64,000 nt of DNA from an uncultured Persicobacter sp. (lineage in GTDB: Bacteria; Bacteroidota; Bacteroidia; Cytophagales; Cyclobacteriaceae), in assembly GCA_947498325.1 (NCBI GenBank), contig CANMKE010000016.1:1-64000 (forward strand), given 5' to 3'. The notes beneath the pieces were generated by a model. The model was not told the origin of the DNA and searched no databases. It saw nothing but the letters and a program-made list of their open reading frames with translations. The position numbers were made by a program, and so were the translations under genes. Below, piece after piece: positions 53,541-61,315 of this stretch. How positions within the stretch are numbered: position 1 is the stretch's first letter; each line of letters opens with the position of its first letter.

Positions 53541-56500
53541 TCAATTATCTTCCTCAACCATAAACTTCTCACGTTCGGCCTGATGCATTTTCTCTTCAGC
53601 AACTCTCGAGGATAATTGCTCCTGCGTTTCCATCGCATTCAGTCGAATGGCCATGGCTTCGAGCATTCTTTCAATCATGGACTGATGAAGTGGATCCAAG
53701 GGCTTGAGCATCCCTATTTCAAGTACGCCAACGGTAATTTCCTCATATTTTATGGGGAATAGGTATAGGAAACAGTCCGTTAGTTGGCCGAGTCCTGAGC
53801 TTACAGGCTGAAAATATTGGGGTGGAAGCTGTTCAAAAAATTTCGCTTGTTGATCTTTGAAGGTACTGCCAATGATGCCTTCCCCGATGTCGTAGGTTCT
53901 GCTGATTTCAAGGGAGCAACCATACTGCGCGGCCACATGCAATTGTTGCTGACGTTTCAGGTGTACAACCGCCAATGGGGCTTCTATGCAAGGCGCCAAA
54001 TGACTGATGATCTGTTGGCTGAGCTTTTCTATGGATGCCTTATTCAGATTAAGGATTTTATTCATCTTGCCTAACTCTTTTTGTAGCCATCTTTCGCCTT
54101 CTTCTTTTTTGTATTTTTCCTCCAACAGCGACTGCTGTTCCCTGAGTTCCTGTACGGCTTCCTCCACCTGTTGATTCAGCAGAACCTTTTGTTCTTTTTC
54201 TCTTTGAATGCGGTTTCGGATACTCCACGCTACCACCGAAATAAGCGCCAAAGCGATGATCAGCAAAAACCACCATCGTTGATAAAATGGGGCGATTACT
54301 TCTATGGCCAAGTTCCGACTTTCACTCCATTGTTTGCCGTCGGTGGAGGACTGTACCAATAACTCATAATCCCCTGCATTGAGCCATGAGTAATGAATTT
54401 GGTGCTCCCCTGCACGAAGGTATTTCCATTCTTTATCAAATCCCTTCATTTGGTATCTGTAAAAGATTTTCGAAGGGAAGCGGTAGTCCAAAGTACTCAG
54501 TGAAAGCCTGATGTTGTTTTGATTCAATGGAATATTCAGGCGATGGGTGTTCTCAATTTTGTCTGTCAGAAAAGCTTCCTCCTCTGTTTTGTTCTGTGGT
54601 AAAATCAGCTTTTGATTCAGTTTCAAAGCTGTAAAATTTACCTTTTTGGCTTCAGAGTCCACATGGATTTGGGCAGGATGAAAATAGGTCAAACCGCTTG
54701 AGCCACCAAAATACATTACCCCCTCTTGATCCTGAAAAAAGGCGCATTCGTTGTATTCATGAGAGGAAATACCATCCTCGGTTGTGAAATTCGTGAACGT
54801 TTTTTGCTCCTGATTAAAACAGCTTATGCCGTTATTTGTACTCATCCACAGCTGTCCCTGTTCATCTTCCAAAATCCCATGGATCGTATTTGACGGAAGC
54901 CCATTATCATAATCATAGGTATTGATCACCTCGAAGGAGGTGTTCAGGTGCGTCAGGCCAAATCGGGTGCCAAGGAAAATATCCCCATGCTTACTCTGAT
55001 GAATACACCTGATTTCGTTATGAGACAAGCCGTTCTTTTCTTTGGTCAGATGCTTCAGGTTGATTTGCTCGGGGTCATAAACAAACAGCCCCGTATTGGT
55101 GCCAATGAGTATTTGTCCATCGACCATGCATTTGAGGGACATGATGCCTTTGAAATTTACAGACTGACCTTTCAGCAAATCCTCGACATTACCGAAGGTG
55201 TTTTCTCCTTTTCTTTGATAAATTAAACCGCCATACATGGTGGCGAAATAGCTTGTGCCATTTTTGTCGGTACAAATATCCCTTAGCGACCAACCTTTGA
55301 ATTTGGTAGGGTCTTCAGGTAGGTGTTCGGCAAAATGGGTGAAAGATTGTAGTTCAGGGTCAAGAAGGCTTAGCTTACCTGCAAAGTAGCCTACCCATAA
55401 TTGCTGTTTGAATGGTTTGAGTACCCCGATGATATTAGCCGATAGATCTTTGTCGGTTGTACCAATTTTATAGGTATGCTCCACTTCAAAATCTTCGTTG
55501 AGTACAAATAGATGCGAATTTGTACCTACAAATAATTGATCTTTGTTTTTGTAAATGCTGTAAACCTCTGTATCACTTTTTCTATCCGCCTCAAGTACTG
55601 ATTTTTTCAGGCTTCCAAATGCAGGCAGGTAGGGATTTTTCTTGATGACTCCCCCTTTACTGCTTCCCATCCAAAGAATACCCTCTTTGTCGAAGGTCAT
55701 CGACAGAATATAGTTGGTGCCAAAGCCATGTCGACGAGCATCTTTGTGATTATATTCCTCTACCTTATGGTCGGTAACGTGAAACAAACCCCTTGACATT
55801 GCCGTGCTGCTCGCCCATATTTCACCCCTCTCGTCTTCTTTTACGCTCGTGATGTGGGGTTCTGAAAAATGTCCCGTATAGTTTTTTATAACTTCACCTT
55901 GTTGATCCAACAAATGTAAACCCGTATCACCACCTGCCCAAATACGGCCATCGCGTGCAATACAAATGTCATGTATTCTCAAAGGCTTTTCTTCTTGGAT
56001 CCCTTGGTCGGTGGCCAAAAAGCGCTTTTCACCGACCATCTTTAAATCATGGGAGAGGCGAAAACGATAGAGCCCGTGGTTTTTGGTTCCCATCCAATAA
56101 GTATTGGTTTGATCCTTTCTAATTAGGGTAATGAAACTTTCTGTACTTTGAAGCCCTGTATTGGTGATCTTTTCTGTTTTCGGGTGGATGACACTGAGCC
56201 CCTGTGTTGTACCCACGAAAACAAGATTTGTTTGTAGATCATAATACAGCGCTGTGATCTCGTTGGTTTTCAGACCGCTTTTTTTCAAGTATCTTTTGAC
56301 GCGGTAATTTTGATCAATGCGGTTCAGCCCATTATTGGAAGCCATCCAAATATTACCCTCAGCGTCTTCACAGAAAGTATGTCGATTTTGAAGGGTCGAA
56401 TTGTCAGTAACCATAACACTACTCAAGGTAGTTGAGTCGTTCGGGTCATGAAACAGATTCAGAAAATAGCCCAAGTCAGAGTCATAGACACTAACACCCC

Positions 56501-56798
56501 CTGCATCAAAACGAATCCAAAGCCTATTTTTTGAATCTACAAAAATAGAGCTGACATTATCATCAATGATTGCGTGTGGGTCTGTTTTTGATGCTCTGAA
56601 AACCTTGTATTCATAGCCATCATATCGCACGAGTCCGTCTTGCGTACCGAACCACATATAGCCGTCATGGTCTTGCACAATGGTATTGACCGTCGAATGC
56701 GGCAGACCATTCTCCCGCGACAAGGTTTCAAAAGTGGACTGATAGGCAAAGCCTTTGGTCAGCAGAAATAGGCAGAAAAGCAGTGTTGAAATTCTCAT
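53541..56798 (-). CDS. Two-component-type propeller sensor ending in a GAF-like domain
   Basis: A 1085-residue protein. A signal peptide (MRISTLLFCLFLLTKGFA) is followed by two seven-bladed Reg_prop-type propellers (about 25-700; repeated blades such as GLPHSTVNTIVQDHDGYMWFGTQDGLVRYDG). Then comes a Y_Y_Y domain (about 730-840), a membrane helix at about 842-860, a coiled coil (about 863-915) and a GAF-like domain (about 915-1055; IGEGIIGSTFKDQQAKFF). There is no HisKA, HATPase or HTH domain after it, unlike most homologs, which carry a kinase plus AraC. A helical tail ends in EKFMVEEDN. It may pass a signal through another protein. Confidence 0.88.
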   Translation of the reverse strand: MRISTLLFCLFLLTKGFAYQSTFETLSRENGLPHSTVNTIVQDHDGYMWFGTQDGLVRYDGYEYKVFRASKTDPHAIIDDNVSSIFVDSKNRLWIRFDAGGVSVYDSDLGYFLNLFHDPNDSTTLSSVMVTDNSTLQNRHTFCEDAEGNIWMASNNGLNRIDQNYRVKRYLKKSGLKTNEITALYYDLQTNLVFVGTTQGLSVIHPKTEKITNTGLQSTESFITLIRKDQTNTYWMGTKNHGLYRFRLSHDLKMVGEKRFLATDQGIQEEKPLRIHDICIARDGRIWAGGDTGLHLLDQQGEVIKNYTGHFSEPHITSVKEDERGEIWASSTAMSRGLFHVTDHKVEEYNHKDARRHGFGTNYILSMTFDKEGILWMGSSKGGVIKKNPYLPAFGSLKKSVLEADRKSDTEVYSIYKNKDQLFVGTNSHLFVLNEDFEVEHTYKIGTTDKDLSANIIGVLKPFKQQLWVGYFAGKLSLLDPELQSFTHFAEHLPEDPTKFKGWSLRDICTDKNGTSYFATMYGGLIYQRKGENTFGNVEDLLKGQSVNFKGIMSLKCMVDGQILIGTNTGLFVYDPEQINLKHLTKEKNGLSHNEIRCIHQSKHGDIFLGTRFGLTHLNTSFEVINTYDYDNGLPSNTIHGILEDEQGQLWMSTNNGISCFNQEQKTFTNFTTEDGISSHEYNECAFFQDQEGVMYFGGSSGLTYFHPAQIHVDSEAKKVNFTALKLNQKLILPQNKTEEEAFLTDKIENTHRLNIPLNQNNIRLSLSTLDYRFPSKIFYRYQMKGFDKEWKYLRAGEHQIHYSWLNAGDYELLVQSSTDGKQWSESRNLAIEVIAPFYQRWWFLLIIALALISVVAWSIRNRIQREKEQKVLLNQQVEEAVQELREQQSLLEEKYKKEEGERWLQKELGKMNKILNLNKASIEKLSQQIISHLAPCIEAPLAVVHLKRQQQLHVAAQYGCSLEISRTYDIGEGIIGSTFKDQQAKFFEQLPPQYFQPVSSGLGQLTDCFLYLFPIKYEEITVGVLEIGMLKPLDPLHQSMIERMLEAMAIRLNAMETQEQLSSRVAEEKMHQAEREKFMVEEDN

Positions 56799-57115
56799 AA
56801 TAAAAAAATGCTAACAATTCATAGTTGGGGAAGCATCAAACAGTGGGAGTTGATCAGCTTCCTTCCATAAAAAATTGGTGGTAATTGATTAAATCAAACT
56901 AATCAATACTTTATAGGAGACAAAGCAATTGTTTAATTGTCCTCTTTTTCAAGATGAATGTTTACTTGCTGTGGGTAGAAAGCCTGTCAAGCATAGGTTG
57001 TCCATCATTTTTTGACCATGATTTACATGATTAGAAGGATGATCACGATTTCTGCGACATACCTTTTTTTACAGCCCGCAATCGATAATCGGGAGGAAAA
57101 TATTACTTTTGCAAA
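56799..57115. other. Divergent promoter region with ATTGATTA inverted repeat
   Basis: The gap of 317 bases between the divergent propeller-sensor gene and truA contains the perfect inverted repeat ATTGATTA-N8-TAATCAAT (56884-56907). A possible -7 box TACTTTTG for truA lies at 57104-57111, 4 bases before the ATG. No -33 box at the right distance was found. No gene was seen. Confidence 0.45.
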
Positions 57116-57901
57116 ATGTTTAAGAATAAGCGCTATTACTATCTGATTCAGTTACAATACCTCGGTTACCGTTATCATGGCTGGCAAAAGCAGCCGAACG
57201 TAAAAACCGTTCAGCTGATGGTCGAAAGGACTATCCGCTATGTACTGGGTCATGATGAATTTAAAATATTGGCTTCGGGCAGAACCGATGCGATGGTTTC
57301 GGCGAATGAGGCGGCGATCGAACTGTTCGTCTGGGAGCCTTTGGAGGAAGATTTTCTGTCGACACTGAATACCAACTTGCCGAGTGATATTCGGGCAACG
57401 AAAGTGCAGCAGGTGGATGAAAAGTTCAATGTGATTCAGGGATCAAAACTGAAGGAATATATCTACTTATTTTCTTCTGGCGAAAAAAATCATCCTTTTG
57501 CCGCACCTTTCATGGTGTATGTGGAGCAGGAGTTGAATGTGGAGAAAATGATGGAAGCAGCCAAGTGCTTTCAGGGGGCACATAACTTTCAGCGATTTTG
57601 CTACAAGCCAAGTCCCGAGACGATTTTTGAGCGCACGATTGATTTGTGTGAAATCGTAAAAAATGACCTTTACACAGCGAATTTTTTCCCTGAAAATAGT
57701 TACCTGCTGAGGGTGCAGGGCAAAGGATTCATGCGCCATCAGGTGCGGCTGATGATGGGAGCGATCTTTGCAGTAGGGAAGGAGAAGCTGACGATTGAGC
57801 AGTTGAAGGAAGCCTTGAAGGGCGGCGACAATCAGCCTGTTTCCTACATTGCGCCAGCTTCGGGCTTGATGTTGAATAAATTGAGTTTCGACGAGGTGTA
57901 G
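57116..57901 (+). CDS. TruA-family tRNA pseudouridine synthase (divergent paralog)
   Basis: A 261-residue TruA-fold enzyme that isomerises uridine in tRNA, normally at positions 38-40. The catalytic Asp motif is GRTDAMVSANEAA (Asp58), where classical TruA has GRTDxGVHA; the change of Gly-Val-His to Met-Val-Ser marks a separate Bacteroidota paralog. FKNKRYYYLIQLQYLGYRYHGWQKQ and GAHNFQRFCY are conserved, with LRVQGKGFMRHQVRLMMGAIF near the end. It is probably active, but the exact target may differ. It is 84 bp before the U32 gene, and the two probably form an operon. Confidence 0.85.
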   Translation: MFKNKRYYYLIQLQYLGYRYHGWQKQPNVKTVQLMVERTIRYVLGHDEFKILASGRTDAMVSANEAAIELFVWEPLEEDFLSTLNTNLPSDIRATKVQQVDEKFNVIQGSKLKEYIYLFSSGEKNHPFAAPFMVYVEQELNVEKMMEAAKCFQGAHNFQRFCYKPSPETIFERTIDLCEIVKNDLYTANFFPENSYLLRVQGKGFMRHQVRLMMGAIFAVGKEKLTIEQLKEALKGGDNQPVSYIAPASGLMLNKLSFDEV

Positions 57902-57985
57902 GGTCTGGCCTATGTGCTTGATCAGAATGTAATTTTCACATCAACCTTCAATCAAACAAAACAAAAACCACAGCAGAATATCATC

Positions 57986-59833
57986 ATGGGAAGAAAGGTA
58001 GAAGTACTTGCTCCAGCAAAAAATATAGAGGTGGGTCGTGCGGCGATCCGTCATGGTGCCGACGCAATATATATTGGTGCCGACAAGTTTGGGGCGCGTT
58101 CGGCAGTTCCGAATACAGTTCAGGACATTGAAAATCTGGCGAAATATGCGCATCAATATCATGCACAGGTGTTCGTTACGATGAATACAATTTTGTATGA
58201 AAACGAACTGGAAGACGCCCGAAAACAAGCGTGGGAGCTATATGAGGCGGGTGCTGATGCGTTGATCATTCAGGACATGGGATTGCTGGAGATGGACTTG
58301 CCACCAATGCCTTTGCATGCAAGTACGCAGACGCATAACTATGATTTGGATCGCATTAAGTTTTTGGAGAATGTGGGTTTGGATCGTGTGGTTTTGGCAC
58401 GTGAGCTGAGTTTGATGCAGATTGAGGAAATCCGCAAACAGACCCATGTTGAATTGGAATATTTTGTGGCGGGTGCACTTTGTGTTTGCCTTTCGGGACA
58501 ATGCTATATGAGTAATTCGATCGGTAGCCGTTCGGCAAACCGCGGTGCTTGTGGGCAGCCTTGTCGTTGGCCGTATGATTTGGTGGATTCCAACGGGATG
58601 AAGATTGCCGAACAGAAGCATTTGCTGTCATTGAAAGATTTGAACCTTTCGGATCATGTAGAGGATTTGATTTTGGCGGGGGTGGATTCGCTCAAGATTG
58701 AAGGGCGTATGAAGGATGAGACCTATGTAAAAAATGTAGTGGGTAACTTCCGCAAGAAGGTCGATGCCGTTTTGGAAAAACACCCTGAGATTGTTTCGGC
58801 AAGTGACGGAAAGGTAAGCACTACTTTTGAGCCCGATCCTGAGCGTACTTTCAACCGAACCTATACAACTTATTTCTTTGAAGAGCATCGTCCGAAGCGT
58901 TCGCTGATCAATGAGGATACCCCAAAAGCGATGGGTAAGCCGATGGGCAAGGTTTCCAAAATCAAGAACAAAAGCATTTTGCTGAATTCTGAGTTTGATT
59001 TTGCCAATGGTGATGGCCTTTGCTATATCAAAGACGATGGCTCATTGGGCGGAATGAAAATTGAGACCGTAGGGCAGAACGGATGGCTGAATTTATCGAA
59101 TGTGGCTGGTTTGACTGAAGGCACAATGATCTACCGTAACCACGATCAGGATTTTGTTAAGCAACTGAATGGTGATCGCACCACAAGAAAGATTGATGCA
59201 GAACTGACGGCTTCCTTTGGTGAAAATCAGGTGCATTTATCCATTGTCGATGTGCATGGTCATGAGGCGAAATTGACTTTCGATCAGGCGTTGGAGCCTG
59301 CCAAGAATATGGAAAGAGCCGTAGCAGGTTTACAGAAATCCTTGAAAAAATCGGGGGATTCTATCTTTCAGATTACACAGGTGAATTTACCTGAAGAAGT
59401 GCCGTTCTTGCCTTCGGGAGCTGTGAATCAGATGCGCCGTGATTTGTTGGAGGCCTTGTTGGAGGTTCGCCTGAATGCACATCATCGGGAAGAAAAAGTC
59501 TTTGAACCAAACGATGTCCCTTATCCAAAAAGAAAATTGGATCATCATGGGAATGTGATCAATAGCCTTTCAAGAAAATTTTACGAGCGTCACGGGGTGA
59601 AAATCATCGAGGATGGTTATGAAATTCGGGAGGAGGAAGACCGCCAAAAATCGCGACTGATGACCACCCGCCATTGTCTGCACTATCAGATTGGGATTTG
59701 TCAGTTCCATGAGAATTTCACCACACCACCTGTGGGTGTTGAAACGCCGTTATTTTTGGAACATGCCGAGCATCGTTTCCGCCTGAAGGTGGATTGTAAG
59801 GCTTGTGTGATGAAAATAGAGAAGGCAGATTAA
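57986..59833 (+). CDS. U32-family RNA hydroxylation protein (RlhA/TrhP-like)
   Basis: A 615-residue protein of the former peptidase U32 family, now known to act in hydroxylation of RNA (23S rRNA C2501, RlhA, or tRNA U34, TrhP/YegQ) with prephenate-dependent chemistry. The barrel starts KVEVLAPAKNIEVGRAAIRHGADAIYIG, and the Cys-rich motif has Cys166, 168, 173, 189 and 193 (GALCVCLSGQCYMSN through CGQPCRWPY). It has a long C-terminal part, with the final LKVDCKACVMKIE. The start at 57986 (MGRKVEVLAP) is used because the upstream frame lacks family-like residues. It lies in an operon behind truA, so both genes point to RNA modification. Confidence 0.9.
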   Translation: MGRKVEVLAPAKNIEVGRAAIRHGADAIYIGADKFGARSAVPNTVQDIENLAKYAHQYHAQVFVTMNTILYENELEDARKQAWELYEAGADALIIQDMGLLEMDLPPMPLHASTQTHNYDLDRIKFLENVGLDRVVLARELSLMQIEEIRKQTHVELEYFVAGALCVCLSGQCYMSNSIGSRSANRGACGQPCRWPYDLVDSNGMKIAEQKHLLSLKDLNLSDHVEDLILAGVDSLKIEGRMKDETYVKNVVGNFRKKVDAVLEKHPEIVSASDGKVSTTFEPDPERTFNRTYTTYFFEEHRPKRSLINEDTPKAMGKPMGKVSKIKNKSILLNSEFDFANGDGLCYIKDDGSLGGMKIETVGQNGWLNLSNVAGLTEGTMIYRNHDQDFVKQLNGDRTTRKIDAELTASFGENQVHLSIVDVHGHEAKLTFDQALEPAKNMERAVAGLQKSLKKSGDSIFQITQVNLPEEVPFLPSGAVNQMRRDLLEALLEVRLNAHHREEKVFEPNDVPYPKRKLDHHGNVINSLSRKFYERHGVKIIEDGYEIREEEDRQKSRLMTTRHCLHYQIGICQFHENFTTPPVGVETPLFLEHAEHRFRLKVDCKACVMKIEKAD

Positions 59834-59844
59834 ATATTAAGGTA

Positions 59845-59866
59845 GCGGCAGGGCATGCCCTGCCGC
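59845..59866. repeat. 22-bp perfect palindrome between convergent genes
   Basis: The sequence from GCGGCAGGGC to its exact complement at 59857-59866 is a perfect palindrome. A third partial copy (ATGCCCTGCC) follows at 59880-59889. It lies 11 bp beyond the U32 stop and 36 bp before the SusD stop. There is no T tract, so it may be a REP-like unit or mRNA-end hairpin. Confidence 0.7.
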
Positions 59867-59901
59867 CATGTATATTTCATGCCCTGCCAATACATCAATT
59901 A

Positions 59902-61302
59902 TCAATACTTCGTCTGTACCAGATTGGGGTTTGCCAATATCGGGCGCTGTGGAATAGGATACCAAAACTGTTTGTCGCCGGCAGGAACGGTTTTGAAGAT
60001 TTGAACATCATCATTCACCGCCCCATCGACCAAACGGACGAGCGTAACAGGCTGGCCGTGACGTCGGAGATCAAACATGCGGTGCCCCTCATAAGCGAGT
60101 TCTTTTCTTCTTTCAAGGTAGACGTCAGTGGTGTCGCCCGTGGCAGGCGTAGCCCTGTTGGGGTTGGTGTACCTGTTTTTACGAATTAGGTCAATAATTG
60201 CCGCTGCAGCAGTATTGTCGCCTAAATGCGCCAATGCCTCAGCTTTGTTCAGCAGCACCTCAGAATAGCGTAAAATTTTGGGGGAATGTAGGGCTGTTAC
60301 TCCCTCTTGCTGGTCGAATTTATAGATATATTTATATCCCGGTAAATTCACGGAATCAATGGTAACAAAGAGGCTTTTGCGGATGTCGCTGTCATCATAT
60401 AAATCGACAAATTCTGGATTTGCGGTGTAAGCGCCATAGCCCGTGGTGCCGTCGAAGAAATAAACATACCCAAAATTGTTTGACCCACGACTCTGAACGG
60501 GATCCACTGCAATTTCAAAAATGGTTTCTATATTACTGGCTTTGCTTCGAAAGTAAGTTGGATAGTTTGTGGTATCCAGAAGGGTAACGCCCTGCACCGC
60601 ATCAGCAGCATCTATCACTTTCTGATAAGCTTCTGCTGGGGGCATTTCATTGGATTCTACCGCCATAAACAGGTACAGGCGAGTCCTCAAGGCCTCCACG
60701 GCATTTCTCGATGGGAAATTGACATTATCAGTATTGGTAATCAGGTTGAAAGCGGAATCCAGATCAAGCTCGACCTGCGCATACACCTTTGCGGCATCCA
60801 CATTTGGCATATTGTTGCCCAATGCTTCGTCAAGGTCGATTGTGGGTTCCGTAGCAATAGGTACATCACTGTAAAACTTGACTGCATCGAAGGTGGCCAG
60901 CGCCCGCAAGAAATACGCCTGCCCCCGAATATTACCATCGGTGTTAGGGTTATTAATGATCTGGTTGGCATTTTCTATGGCCTCATACATGGGGTCGTAG
61001 GTACTTCCTCCTGAGATGGACATGGCCTCGAATTTTTCCATCCTGGATTCAAACTCAAAACGCCCACCAGTATTAATACCCTGAACAATATCGTCGGTAC
61101 CTACATCCGCAAGCACATAGGCATTTCTTCCATAATAATCGATGGAATACATATTTGAAAGTACCCCAGCAAGTTGATCCTGTGGGTATTGCGCAGCAAC
61201 ATCCACAGGCACTGCAAAATCCGGTTCGGTATCCAGGTTGCAGGAAGTGAGCGACATGGCGCCCAAAACAAAGGTACTGAGGAGTATATTTTTTATTTTC
61301 AT
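59902..61302 (-). CDS. SusD/RagB-family lipoprotein
   Basis: A 466-residue outer-membrane lipoprotein partner of the SusC gene that ends 13 bp upstream of its start. The start at 61302 (MKIKNILLSTFVLGAMSLTSC) gives a proper lipobox at Cys21, followed by NLDTEPDFAVPV. The helical TPR-like parts and the SusD-end motif (YLERRKELAYEGHRMFDLRRHG, then FWYPIPQRPILANPNLVQ) are clear and belong to the classical RagB/SusD group (not SusD-like_2). Substrate is unknown. Confidence 0.94.
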   Translation of the reverse strand: MKIKNILLSTFVLGAMSLTSCNLDTEPDFAVPVDVAAQYPQDQLAGVLSNMYSIDYYGRNAYVLADVGTDDIVQGINTGGRFEFESRMEKFEAMSISGGSTYDPMYEAIENANQIINNPNTDGNIRGQAYFLRALATFDAVKFYSDVPIATEPTIDLDEALGNNMPNVDAAKVYAQVELDLDSAFNLITNTDNVNFPSRNAVEALRTRLYLFMAVESNEMPPAEAYQKVIDAADAVQGVTLLDTTNYPTYFRSKASNIETIFEIAVDPVQSRGSNNFGYVYFFDGTTGYGAYTANPEFVDLYDDSDIRKSLFVTIDSVNLPGYKYIYKFDQQEGVTALHSPKILRYSEVLLNKAEALAHLGDNTAAAAIIDLIRKNRYTNPNRATPATGDTTDVYLERRKELAYEGHRMFDLRRHGQPVTLVRLVDGAVNDDVQIFKTVPAGDKQFWYPIPQRPILANPNLVQTKY

Positions 61303-61315
61303 GGTCGTGATTGGA

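Noticed and set aside
57104-57118. Leaderless start for truA from TACTTTTG
   Set aside because: The -7-like box fits but no -33 box lies at the right distance, so this is only a weak suggestion and is not called as a promoter.
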